A stretch of 62,571 nt of DNA from Pseudofrankia coriaricola (GTDB lineage: Bacteria; Actinomycetota; Actinomycetes; Frankiales; Frankiaceae), in the NCBI RefSeq assembly GCF_001854805.1, contig NZ_MBLO01000229.1:1-62571 (forward strand), given 5' to 3'. Below are positions 54,338-62,370 of the stretch, piece by piece; position 1 is the first letter of the stretch; each line of letters starts with the position of its first letter. Made by a program: the position numbers and the translations under genes. The notes under the pieces were generated by a model, which saw nothing but the letters and a program-made list of their open reading frames with translations, was not told the DNA's origin and made no database searches.

Positions 54338-55261
54338 TTACCGCCTGACGGTCCTGGCGGCGGGGGAGGAGACCGGGGCGCGGCCCGAGCGCCGGCTCGG
54401 TGGGACGGCGACCGGCGCCATCTGCCGCGGCGCGCGCACGACGTCGACGACATCGACAACGTCGACGTCCACCGCGCCGAAGCCGTGGGCGGTGCGCTCT
54501 CCTACGCCGGCGAACGCGGCGAACCGGGCGAGCGCGGCGAACATCGTCGCGGTGTAGTCGGACGTGGCCGCGAGCAGGCGCAGGTCGGCCTGCCCGACGA
54601 ATCCCACCTGGCGCAGCCCGTGGCCGAGCTCGACCTCGGAGCTCGCGCCCCAGACGCCGTCGAGGAAGACCGCCTCGACGAGGGCCCGCGCGTCGTCGGC
54701 GCCGATCCGCAGCGGCCCGGGCGCATAGGTGTTCCAGCGGGCGAGCAGCCCGCCGATGGCCAGTGCCGGGTCGGGCAGCGGCAGGTCGCGCCCGTCCCGG
54801 GAGAAGAACGTCGGAGTGTTCATCGTCAGCCGGGCGCCGCGGGCCGGCCGGCCCTGCGCGAGCTCGGCGTAGGAGTACCGGTGCAGGTCGGCGCCGACGA
54901 CCGGGAGTACCTGGGAGCCGAACCGGACCGTGTCCGGCTGCCACCCGGGCAGCGGCGCGTCGTCCGCGAGCCAGCCCAGCCGCCAGGTCGTCACGGCGCC
55001 GCCGCGGCCCGGCGTGCCGCACGTGGACGGCTCCCACGCGCCGGCCAGGCCGGCATCGCCGCGCCCGCCGAGCCCGGTGCCGCCGAGCCCGGTGGCGTTG
55101 GGTCCGGCGTCGGGCACCAGCGGGCCGACGCTGAACGGCCTGGCCTCGTCGGCACGCGCCCCGTCGGCGGGGTCGCAGATGGCGCTCGCCGCGGCAAGCA
55201 GCCAGCGAGGGGCCGCATCCGGAATGGCGCCCGCCATTCGGACGAGAAGTATCGACGGCAT
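54338..55261 (-). CDS. Cas6-like CRISPR RAMP endoribonuclease, solitary
   Basis: 307 aa. The C-terminal half matches the Cas6 pattern: LTMNTPTFFSRDG, LPLPDPALAIGGLLARWNTY, VGFVGQADLRL, then FAALARFAAFAGVGERTAHG, the glycine-rich loop of the second ferredoxin-like fold. The N-terminal half shows RPFSVGPLVP and SYAELAQGR, also usual for Cas6. No catalytic His is evident near residues 25-50, so cleavage activity is uncertain. A 35-residue basic tail follows the fold. ATG 55261 has GGAGG 5 nt upstream. No repeat array and no other cas gene are in the window. Confidence 0.75.
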   Translation of the reverse strand: MPSILLVRMAGAIPDAAPRWLLAAASAICDPADGARADEARPFSVGPLVPDAGPNATGLGGTGLGGRGDAGLAGAWEPSTCGTPGRGGAVTTWRLGWLADDAPLPGWQPDTVRFGSQVLPVVGADLHRYSYAELAQGRPARGARLTMNTPTFFSRDGRDLPLPDPALAIGGLLARWNTYAPGPLRIGADDARALVEAVFLDGVWGASSEVELGHGLRQVGFVGQADLRLLAATSDYTATMFAALARFAAFAGVGERTAHGFGAVDVDVVDVVDVVRAPRQMAPVAVPPSRRSGRAPVSSPAARTVRR

Positions 55262-55532
55262 CCGAGCCTCCGCCATCATCCCGCGCGGTGGGCAACCAGC
55301 CGAGCACAGTCAGCTGCCCTGCAGCGGGGAGTGTAGCCGACGGCGCCGTCGACAATGTGGCCTGGGTCACTCTGGTGTTACGTCGAAACCGATTTCCACC
55401 GGGGAACGGCTGCTTCGTCCGCTATTGCGCCGCAGGTCGCGGTCGAGTGACCCTCTCGGGAGGGTATCTCGGGAAATTTTCGGCCCGACGGGGGATGTCC
55501 CACCGCGAGGCATCTGCCGTGCGAAGGTGCCG

Positions 55533-55928
55533 TTAATAGTGGATGACCGACTCGCGGCTGAGGAGATCGGCGTAGTCGGCGGGCAGTTGGCCGGCGACAT
55601 CCTCGAACTCCGACGGCGAGACGCTGGCCTTGAGCGCCGCGACGACGGCGCGGGCATGGCGGCGGGCCTTGGGCTCCGTGCAGGCGTCGCCTTCGAGCTG
55701 GGCGACCCGGCGATAGAACTCCTGGACGTCGAACCGCTCGCCGCCGCCCCTGGGTGGCAGCGCCTCGGCGAACGCCGCCGGCAGCTGGGAGGCGAGGTTC
55801 CGCGTCTCTCCGCCGGAGATCCGTTCGCCGAGCACGGTAAGGGTGGCGCGCATCGCCGTCTCCGCCTGCCGCGCGGACTCGAATCCGCCGGTGACGCGGA
55901 TCGCGGACACAAGCTGGTCCTGCTTCAT
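55533..55928 (-). CDS. DUF2267-family protein
   Basis: 131 aa. Pattern SARQAETAMRATLTVLGERI, ETRNLASQLPAAFAEAL, FDVQEFYRRVA, then ARAVVAALKASVSPSEFEDV and QLPADYADLL: the two-repeat helical DUF2267 fold. Function unknown; often linked to stress or envelope loci in actinomycetes. GAGAGGG precedes ATG 55928. Confidence 0.85.
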   Translation of the reverse strand: MKQDQLVSAIRVTGGFESARQAETAMRATLTVLGERISGGETRNLASQLPAAFAEALPPRGGGERFDVQEFYRRVAQLEGDACTEPKARRHARAVVAALKASVSPSEFEDVAGQLPADYADLLSRESVIHY

Positions 55929-56222
55929 CTCGGCTGCCCTCTCACTCGTGACCCGGAGCGGTCTCGGGCCGGACCGGCTTGAGACCGACAACCCCTGCCC
56001 GTCCCCAGTCCGCCACGGACAAAACGCCAGGTGACGGCCCCATGGTGTCCACCGTCGCGCGAGGGACGTACGACGCGAGGGGCGCACGGGTGGCGGAGAG
56101 TCATGAGGCAGGCGGCCGTGGCGGTGGGCCGAGGCGGACGGCGACCGATCCCCGGACGGCGACCGACCGCCGGACGGCGCGCTCCTGCCTGGCTGGACGC
56201 GGTGGCCTCTGATCCGGGGGCA
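55929..56222. other. Gap without a gene before the broken permease
   Basis: About 290 nt with no convincing coding frame. The right end meets a 14-bp palindrome and the permease remnant. Confidence 0.45.
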
Positions 56223-56236
56223 GATTACATGTAATC
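56223..56236. promoter_or_regulatory. GATTACATGTAATC perfect palindrome
   Basis: A 14-bp perfect AT-rich palindrome in GC-rich surroundings. It looks like a regulator site whose target gene has been lost: the permease remnant begins about 50 bp downstream. Confidence 0.5.
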
Positions 56237-56275
56237 GACGGAGGGCCGCTCTCTCGTCTCTCGGATCATCTCGTC

Positions 56276-56539
56276 GTTGCAGACAGTTTCACCCTGCGCG
56301 TCCCCGGCAGCCTCGGCCATCTGTTCGCCGGCGCGAAGATCGCCGTCATGATGGCCATGATCGGCGCGATCGTCTCCGAGTTCACCGGCACCAACAAGGG
56401 CCTCGGCGCGGTCGTCGTCCAGGCCACCACGTACATGAACCTCGTGCAGATGTAGGGCGCCATCTTCGTCTCGGCCTTCGTGGCCCTGTTCCTGCTCGGC
56501 CTGGTGAACCTGGCGGAAAGGCTCGTCGTCCGCTGGTGA
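56276..56539 (+). pseudogene. Remnant of an SsuC/TauC-type ABC permease
   Basis: The frame reads FTLRVPGSLGHLFAGAKIAV, IGAIVSEFTGTNKGLG, then TTYMNLVQM, a TAG stop (56453-56455), and continues in the same frame GAIFVSAFVALFLLGLVNLAE to a natural TGA at 56537-56539. This is the C-terminal third of a nitrate/sulfonate/riboflavin-type permease, with the EAA loop intact. The N-terminal two thirds are missing and the TAG breaks the rest. Partner genes are absent. Confidence 0.85.
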
Positions 56540-56893
56540 CGCGGGCGCGCCCGGCGGCGTTCCCGACGCGAGGGGCGCCTGCGGTGGAGGAGGTCAGCCC
56601 GGAGAGCGGGGGCTGCGTGGGGTAGGAGGCAGTCCGGGTCGCGGCGAGTCCAGCGCTGCCGCGCGGCCGGCGGTCGTCCTCCCCGCCGGCTCCCGTCCGC
56701 GGCGGCGCGGAAACACGACTCATCCATTGCCCTCTCCCGCTGCCCCGTTGTGCTTCGGTCCCTGCGCGCCCCGGCTTCGGTGAGCTCGCAAAAAATCCGC
56801 AGGGATCAAGGAACCCGGTCACGTTGACCTCGGCCGGTCGGGCCGCCGACGCGGTTTATGCGGCCGTGTGCATTCTTGCCGGCCGTACCTGGG
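56540..56893. other. Gap between permease remnant and Rpn-like copy 2
   Basis: No coding frame or RNA structure is convincing here. It separates two convergent partial units in the plasticity zone. Confidence 0.45.
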
Positions 56894-57760
56894 CTATTCG
56901 TGGATGACGTCGTCGATGGTGGTGGCGGTGACCGCGCGGCGCAACCAGGTGTCGAACTGGTCCAGGTCCGTGCAGGACCGGATCCGATCGCGGACATCTT
57001 CAGTGACGTGCACCCCACGGGCATCGAGTGCGGTCAGCAACATTCGCGCCGCACTCTCGGCGTGGGCGCGGGCGGCGGTCTCGCCGAGCAGCTTGCTGCG
57101 GTATGGACGACCAAGGGCGCTATTCATATGCGTCTCCCAACGATCCCAGAGCGCCGCTGGCAACCCAGCCAGCACGATCTCATGATATAAGGGACCCTTC
57201 CTCGGACCGAGCGCTCGCAGTGCCTCCGTCAGCGCGGGAAAGGACGCCTCGATGCCGGCGTCCCCACCGTGGCAGAGCACGGAGAACATCGCCAACGCCG
57301 GCTCGACCCGCGCCCGCTCGACGTCGACGACCAGCGGCACGTCCCCCGGCGTGAAGACGAGCGGGCGCAGATGCAGGCTGACGCCCTCCGACTCGAACAT
57401 TTCCCGGTAGCGGCGGGCAACCGCCGCGCTCGGGCAGTAGACCAGCAGCGCAGCGTTGACCTCCAGCTCGGCCTCCAGGTGCGCGACGTAGGTCTTCAGG
57501 GTCCAGCGCTTGCCCGGGTCCCAGGCGCGCTGGACCTCCAACACGACCGACATCAGCGACCGGTCGGCGGCATCGCACAGCAGCATCATCCCGTCGGCGC
57601 GGTAGGTGCTGGGCACCAGTTTCCGGACCTCGGTGGGCTGCGGCCGGGCGTGATGATAGCCGGACACCTTGACGTCGAAAAGTTTCTCCAGCAACCAGAC
57701 GAGGACCTCCGGATTCTGTTCGGCCAGCTCCAGCGGCGACTCGTGTTCCCCGCTCGGCAT
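56894..57760 (-). CDS. Rpn-like PD-(D/E)XK-fold protein, copy 2
   Basis: 288 aa, paralogue of the gene at 18132-19076. Shared features: MPSGEHES start, KLVPSTYRADGMMLL (Asp), VVLEVQ (Glu-x-Gln), LKTYVAHLEAELEV (Lys), LVFTPGDVPLV, SVLCHGGD and the end SCTDLDQFDTWLRRAV. It lacks the EG-repeat segment of copy 1 and ends properly at DDVIHE. Upstream DNA (57761-57860) is AT-rich. ATG 57760 is chosen by matching copy 1; in-frame upstream ATGs exist. Nuclease activity is an inference from the fold pattern. Confidence 0.65.
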   Translation of the reverse strand: MPSGEHESPLELAEQNPEVLVWLLEKLFDVKVSGYHHARPQPTEVRKLVPSTYRADGMMLLCDAADRSLMSVVLEVQRAWDPGKRWTLKTYVAHLEAELEVNAALLVYCPSAAVARRYREMFESEGVSLHLRPLVFTPGDVPLVVDVERARVEPALAMFSVLCHGGDAGIEASFPALTEALRALGPRKGPLYHEIVLAGLPAALWDRWETHMNSALGRPYRSKLLGETAARAHAESAARMLLTALDARGVHVTEDVRDRIRSCTDLDQFDTWLRRAVTATTIDDVIHE

Positions 57761-57989
57761 GCTGCCAACCATAAAGAACGCGGACAGGAAATAGCAAACA
57801 CGTAAGAAGCCCATTAATGCCGATTCAATAACCGGACTGAGTTACGCTCGTCTACCCGCTCTCGGGCAAGAAATCGGCCCGAAGAGTCTCCCCGTGAGCC
57901 TTCCGGCGGCTAGAGGCGGCCATGGGCGCGAAGTAGCGAGACGGCGTGCGGTGTTCGCGACGCGAGGTGGCGACGGCGGGCCTGGGCGT

Positions 57990-58976
57990 TCAGGCCGTGA
58001 GGTAGCCGTTGCGGACGAGGTAGGCGACCAGCGCGTCCGCGGCCTGCCCGGCGTCCGTCGGGCCGATGATCGTGGGCGGATCGTGGGCGACGAGGGCGCC
58101 GGTGAGCGCCAGCAGCCGGTCCCGCGGGGTCGCCCCCGCCGGCGGAGGCACTACCCGGGCCCGCGGGCGGTAGGCACGGACGTCCACGACCTCGACCGCG
58201 CCCACCGCGGGCCGCGTCGGGCGGGCGGCGGGGACCGGCGCGTCGCCGGCGGCGAGCAGGGCTGGCAGCGCGGCACGCCGCAGCCGCAGCCCGGCGGCCT
58301 CGGCCGAGCAGACCGCCGGGGTCGGCACACGCAGCCGCTCGCGGCGGCCGCCGTCGAGCCGGCGCTCGGCGAGCAGCCAGCCGTCGTCCGTCGGCGTCAG
58401 GCTGACCAGGCCGAGGGCCTGCGCGGCGCCGAGAGCGTGCGCGAGCTGCGCGGGCAGCGCGCCGGTGCCGCGGTCGGGGGAAAGGTCGCCGCAGAGCACC
58501 AGCGTCGGTTCGCCGACCGTCCGGATCGCGTCGACGAGGACCTCGGCGAGCGCGCGCGTGTCGCCCGCGAGGTCGGCGAGGTAGGCCGCGCGCGGCCCGA
58601 ACGGCTCCGGGTCGACCGCCGACGCGGCGTTGACCGCCGAGGCGGCACCGGGAGCGGCGCCGTGGCCGTCGGCCTCGTCGTGCGGCGGCCAGGCGACGCG
58701 CAGGACCGCAGCGCCCAGCGCCGCCGCGGCGCGCAGCGGGCCCTCGACGATAGGCGAGCCGGCGGCGACCGCGAGCACCCGCCCTGACCAGGCCCGCGCG
58801 ATCGCCAGCGCGCGCTCCAGCGCCGCCTCGTCCGCCGCCGAGAGCCCGGCGCCGTGCGCCGAGCGTGTCACCACGCCGGTCAGTGGATCGACCTCGGGCC
58901 GCAGATCGGTGACCCGCAGGCACACGACGACCAGCGGCCCGCCCCCACGGGCCCCGTCACCTGTCGCGTTCGTCAT
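57990..58976 (-). CDS. Electron transfer flavoprotein beta subunit-like protein (FixA/EtfB)
   Basis: 328 aa, longer than the usual 250-260. It follows the EtfB pattern: VVVCLRVTDLRPEVDP at the start, LSAADEAALERALAIA, EPTLVLCGDLSPDRGTGALPAQLAHALG and GLVSL. It forms a heterodimer with EtfA and carries electrons to the FixC/FixX quinone-reductase branch. AAGGAGG lies 6 nt before ATG 58976. Ala-rich insertions near residues 100-115 and 240-270 are unusual. A divergent, actinobacterial-type ETF, possibly linked to mycofactocin-dependent dehydrogenases. Confidence 0.82.
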   Translation of the reverse strand: MTNATGDGARGGGPLVVVCLRVTDLRPEVDPLTGVVTRSAHGAGLSAADEAALERALAIARAWSGRVLAVAAGSPIVEGPLRAAAALGAAVLRVAWPPHDEADGHGAAPGAASAVNAASAVDPEPFGPRAAYLADLAGDTRALAEVLVDAIRTVGEPTLVLCGDLSPDRGTGALPAQLAHALGAAQALGLVSLTPTDDGWLLAERRLDGGRRERLRVPTPAVCSAEAAGLRLRRAALPALLAAGDAPVPAARPTRPAVGAVEVVDVRAYRPRARVVPPPAGATPRDRLLALTGALVAHDPPTIIGPTDAGQAADALVAYLVRNGYLTA

Positions 58977-59004
58977 CGCCGTCCTCCTTTTGACTTCGGG
59001 ACAA

Positions 59005-59058
59005 GGGCCGCCGGGCGCGCGAAGGAAGATCATTATCGCGCGCCCTTTGGCCCTCAGC
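59005..59058 (+). repeat. Dispersed hairpin element, copy C
   Basis: GGCCGCC, then GGGCGCGCGA (59013-59022), loop AGGAAGATCATTA, TCGCGCGCCC (59036-59045), then TTTGGCCCTCAGCC. Compared with copy A, almost every stem pair is replaced by another Watson-Crick pair, while loop and flanks are nearly identical. It lies between fixX and etfB, antisense to them. Confidence 0.65.
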
Positions 59059-59422
59059 CCTGGCGGAAGACGACGCCCTGGCCGCCGTCGGGGTAGGTCC
59101 AGGTGAGCGCGCCCTCGCCGTTGCAGACCATGTAACAGGTGCCGCACTCGAAGCACTGCTCGTAGTTGAACAGGATCCCGCCGTCCGCCGTCGGCGCGAA
59201 CAGGTTCGCCGGGCAGGCGGTGACGCAGGCGCGGGTGGTACAGGAGCGGCAGACGTCCGAGTCGACGACGATGTGCGCCCGCTCGCCGACCCGGAAGTCG
59301 ACCGTCGCCATCCGGTCCTCGAACGCGATGTCGCCGAGCCGCCCGCCGCCGCCTTCCGCGGCCTCGGTGGCGGCGGGCGCGGTGGCGGCACCCACCGGCT
59401 TCCTGAAACCGAACCGGCTCAC
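59054..59422 (-). CDS. fixX: FixX-like ferredoxin
   Basis: 122 aa. Cys motifs CRSCTTRACVTACPANLF and YEQCFECGTCYMVC are typical of FixX/ETF-QO ferredoxin domains, giving at least one 4Fe-4S cluster. The GTG start overlaps the fixC stop (GTGA). It passes electrons between FixC and the quinone pool or another acceptor. The first ~35 residues are an Ala/Gly/Glu-rich extension. Confidence 0.9.
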   Translation of the reverse strand: MSRFGFRKPVGAATAPAATEAAEGGGGRLGDIAFEDRMATVDFRVGERAHIVVDSDVCRSCTTRACVTACPANLFAPTADGGILFNYEQCFECGTCYMVCNGEGALTWTYPDGGQGVVFRQG

Positions 59423-60786
59423 CGGAATACCTTCCCGATCCTTAGTCCGTCGCGGGCGAGCTCGCGCAGGCTGACGCCGTTGCGCTTGGCGGCCCGGCGC
59501 AGCAGCGCCAGCGCCCCCGGCTTCGGTTCCGGGTTCGTCACCGTGAACAGGCTCTCGACCAGGTCGGCGACGAGCCCCGGGTAGCGGCGCTGGATCCGCT
59601 CCGACAGGATGATCTCGGGTGCGCCGCGCAGCCGCTTGTGGTCGGCGAGCACGAACTGCTTCTCCAGCTCGTCCCGGTAGCGGGCCAGCCGCTTCTTCGA
59701 CGCGTCGCCGGCGGCGGCCGCCTCGGCGGCGACCCGGCCGGCGACCAGGCCGGAGCCGATCGCGAAGTTGACGCCCTCCAGCCAGATGCCGGCGGCGAGC
59801 GTCATCCCGGCGGCGTCGCCCGCGATCAGCAGGCCGTCCGTGGCGAGTGCCGGCATGTGGTCGTAGCCGCCCTCGGGGATGAGGTGCGCGGCGTACTCCT
59901 TCACCGTCGCCCCGCGCAGGTAGGGCGCGATCGCGGGGTGCGCCTTCAGGTCGGCGATGATCTCCTCCGGCCGGACCTTCGCCGCCGCCAGGCCCGGCAG
60001 GGCGAGCACCGCGCCGATGCTGACCGTGTCGCTGTTCGTGTAGAGGAATCCGCCGCCCGGGATGCCGCGGGTGTTGCCGAGCATCTCGATGTCGAGGCCC
60101 TCCTGGCCGCGCAGCCCGAAGCGCTCGTCGATCACCTCGCGCGGCAGCGACAGCACCTCCTTGACGCCCAGGGTGTGGTGCTTCGGGTCGGCCTTCGGCA
60201 GCAGGCCGGACTCCTTGGCCAGGAACGAGTTGACGCCGTCGGCGGCGATCACGACCCTGGCACGCAGCTCGCCGTCGGTCCGATCGGTGCGCACACCGAC
60301 GACCCGGCCGGCCGCGTCGCGCAGCAGCCCGGTCGCGACCGTCGAGGTGACCAGCCGCGCGCCGGCGGCGGTCGCCTTGCCGGCGAGCCAGCTGTCGAAG
60401 TCGGCGCGGTACGCCGTCATGCCGTTGTACGGCGGGCCGGCCCAGGTCTGGGTGCGGAAGTCGACGGTGAGCGCCTGCGTCTCGGTGAGCACCATGGTCG
60501 AGCGGCGGACGACCCAGCGCTCGACCGGCACCTCCTCCCACCAGTTCGGCAGCACCGCGTCGAGGATCCGGCCGTAGATGACACCGCCGTAGACGTTCTT
60601 CGAGCCGGGGAACGGGCCGCGCTCCAGCAGGACGACGGACGCGCCGGCGCGGGCGGCGGCCAGCGCGGCCGCGGCGCCCGCGGGCCCGGCGCCGACGACG
60701 ATGACGTCGACGTCCGCCGGCCGGTCCCCAACGGCCGTGCCGGGGGAGGTACCCGGGCCAGCGTATGGGGCCTGCTCGTCAGCCAT
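59419..60786 (-). CDS. fixC: FixC-like ETF:quinone oxidoreductase flavoprotein
   Basis: 455 aa. FAD-binding GAGPAGAAAALAAARAG, then GSKNVYGGVIYG, GLLIAGDAAGM and MTLAAGIWLEGVNFAI are hallmark FixC blocks. It accepts electrons from the EtfAB pair and, with FixX, reduces quinone; in diazotrophs FixABCX can send electrons to ferredoxin. The start ATG overlaps the etfA stop by 8 nt (ATGGCTGA). No nif genes are in the window, so a catabolic role is as likely. Confidence 0.93.
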   Translation of the reverse strand: MADEQAPYAGPGTSPGTAVGDRPADVDVIVVGAGPAGAAAALAAARAGASVVLLERGPFPGSKNVYGGVIYGRILDAVLPNWWEEVPVERWVVRRSTMVLTETQALTVDFRTQTWAGPPYNGMTAYRADFDSWLAGKATAAGARLVTSTVATGLLRDAAGRVVGVRTDRTDGELRARVVIAADGVNSFLAKESGLLPKADPKHHTLGVKEVLSLPREVIDERFGLRGQEGLDIEMLGNTRGIPGGGFLYTNSDTVSIGAVLALPGLAAAKVRPEEIIADLKAHPAIAPYLRGATVKEYAAHLIPEGGYDHMPALATDGLLIAGDAAGMTLAAGIWLEGVNFAIGSGLVAGRVAAEAAAAGDASKKRLARYRDELEKQFVLADHKRLRGAPEIILSERIQRRYPGLVADLVESLFTVTNPEPKPGALALLRRAAKRNGVSLRELARDGLRIGKVFR

Positions 60787-62026
60787 GGGTGATCTCCGCA
60801 CGCGGGTTGGGAACGTCGGCGGCCAGGCTGGCCGGGCTGGCCGGGGGACCGGCGGGGCCGGCGGATCCGGTAGGACCGGGGACGCCGAGACGGCGGGCGA
60901 GCTCGACGAGCAGGTCGCCCGCGTCGGTGACCAGGCCGAGGTCCGCCATCGCCGTCATCGGGCAGCTCGGGTCGGTGTTGACGGACACCACGTGGCGTGG
61001 CGCGCCCAGGCCCCCGGTGTGCTGGCTCGCGCCGGACACACCGAACGCGATGTAGAGCTCGGGGTCGAGGGTGACACCGGTGGTGCCGATCTGGCGGTCG
61101 TAGCCCATCCAGCCGGCGTCGGTGACGACCCGGGTGGCGCCGGCGGACGCGCCGAGCGCCGCGGCCACGCCGGCGAGCAGCTCGAACGCGGCGGCCGGCC
61201 CGACACCCGCGAGGCCGCCGTCGCGGGCGACGAGACCGGCGCCGCCGCCGAGCACCCGGCGCGCCTCGCCGAGGTCCATCGTCGCCGGGTCCGGCTCCAG
61301 CACTTCGACCACCTCGACGTCGACGATGCCGCCGGGCGCGGCGGGCAGCGCCACCTCGACCGGCACCAGGGCGCCCGCGGACGCCTGCTGGGGAATCTGG
61401 CCCGGGCTCGTCGCCGCCCGCGCCGTCGGTTCCGCCGCCGCTGGCGCCCCCGCCTCCACCGGTTCCGCTGGACCGTCGTACACCGACCGCGCACCTGGCA
61501 GCAGCGTCGCGACGGCGGGCGCCGCGCACGTCGCCGTGACGAGCAGCCGGCCGTCGACGCGGGCGAGCTCCGCCCGCACCTGACCGTCGCCCGCCAGCCC
61601 GGCCTGGACGGCGCCGGCGAGCAGTGGGACGTCGAGCGCGGCGGCCAGCCGCGGCGCGAGGTCGCGGCCGTCCGCGGACGCGGGCAGCACGACGAGGTCC
61701 GCGGCGGCGAGCAGCGGGGCGAGCGAGCACGCGAGGGCTCCCGCCCGCAGGCCCGGCCCGGTGTCGGCCCACCAGACCTTGGCCGCCGGGCCGCCGCCGG
61801 TGGCCCGGTGCAGCGTCACGGCCGCCTCGGCCGCCCCGGAGCCGACAACCAGCACCTGCCCGCCGGCCTCCGCCACCGCCTCGGCGCCGCCCGGCGGCAC
61901 CTGCCCGCCGCGCGCGACGACGACCGCCACCGTCCCGGTGACCGTCAGCCCCGGCAGGGGCGCCGGCGTCGTCGCCAGTGCGTCCGGCGCGACGGGTGCC
62001 GTCTGGGAAAGCACGGTCTCGGTCAT
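60779..62026 (-). CDS. Electron transfer flavoprotein alpha subunit-like protein (FixB/EtfA)
   Basis: 415 aa. The C-terminal FAD domain is clear: VTDAGWMGYDRQIG, TLDPELYIAFGVSGASQHT, VVSVNTDPSCPMTAMADLGLV. The N-terminal domain is divergent and Ala-rich, with a long low-complexity linker near residues 195-235. First of the four coupled fix/etf genes after a 52-codon ORF. The divergence of both ETF subunits suggests a specialised partner dehydrogenase. Confidence 0.88.
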   Translation of the reverse strand: MTETVLSQTAPVAPDALATTPAPLPGLTVTGTVAVVVARGGQVPPGGAEAVAEAGGQVLVVGSGAAEAAVTLHRATGGGPAAKVWWADTGPGLRAGALACSLAPLLAAADLVVLPASADGRDLAPRLAAALDVPLLAGAVQAGLAGDGQVRAELARVDGRLLVTATCAAPAVATLLPGARSVYDGPAEPVEAGAPAAAEPTARAATSPGQIPQQASAGALVPVEVALPAAPGGIVDVEVVEVLEPDPATMDLGEARRVLGGGAGLVARDGGLAGVGPAAAFELLAGVAAALGASAGATRVVTDAGWMGYDRQIGTTGVTLDPELYIAFGVSGASQHTGGLGAPRHVVSVNTDPSCPMTAMADLGLVTDAGDLLVELARRLGVPGPTGSAGPAGPPASPASLAADVPNPRAEITHG

Positions 62027-62069
62027 CGCGCGAGGTCCCGGGCGGACGGCGCGGGCATGCCCGCGACGA

Positions 62070-62228
62070 TCAGCAGAACTCCCGCCACAGACGATCACTC
62101 TCCATCACGATGTCGTCGAGGATGCCGTGTGCCTCCTCAAGACTGCCCGCTTCGATCTCGGCGGTGAACAGGGCGAGGAACCCCGGCACGACTTCTTCGC
62201 CCATGGTCCACTCGATCTCGTAGATCAC
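62070..62228 (-). CDS. Small acidic hypothetical protein before etfA
   Basis: 52 aa (VIYEIEWTMGEEVVPGFLAL at the start), acidic and predicted helical, ending in DRLWREFC. It starts at GTG 62228 with a GGGG-rich upstream sequence and ends 43 nt before etfA, so it is probably cotranscribed. The composition is protein-like. Family not recognised. Confidence 0.55.
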   Translation of the reverse strand: MIYEIEWTMGEEVVPGFLALFTAEIEAGSLEEAHGILDDIVMESDRLWREFC

Positions 62229-62370
62229 GCCGCACCCCCTACCCGTGCGCCGTTCTGGCGGGTGCCCACCTGGTGACGGCGCGCCAGCCGGGCCGCCGTT
62301 GTCCGCGTCGGCCCGTAACCACGTATGGAGGGCGTCCAGAGCCCTCTGGGCTGGCGCTTCAGCAGCCGCC

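Noticed and set aside
55262-55532. Possible CRISPR repeat near the cas6-like gene
   Set aside because: I looked for regularly spaced 25-37-bp direct repeats on both sides of the gene and in the rest of the window and found none.
56453-56455. In-frame TAG as pyrrolysine or readthrough codon
   Set aside because: The gene also lacks its N-terminal two thirds and partner genes, so simple decay explains the stop.
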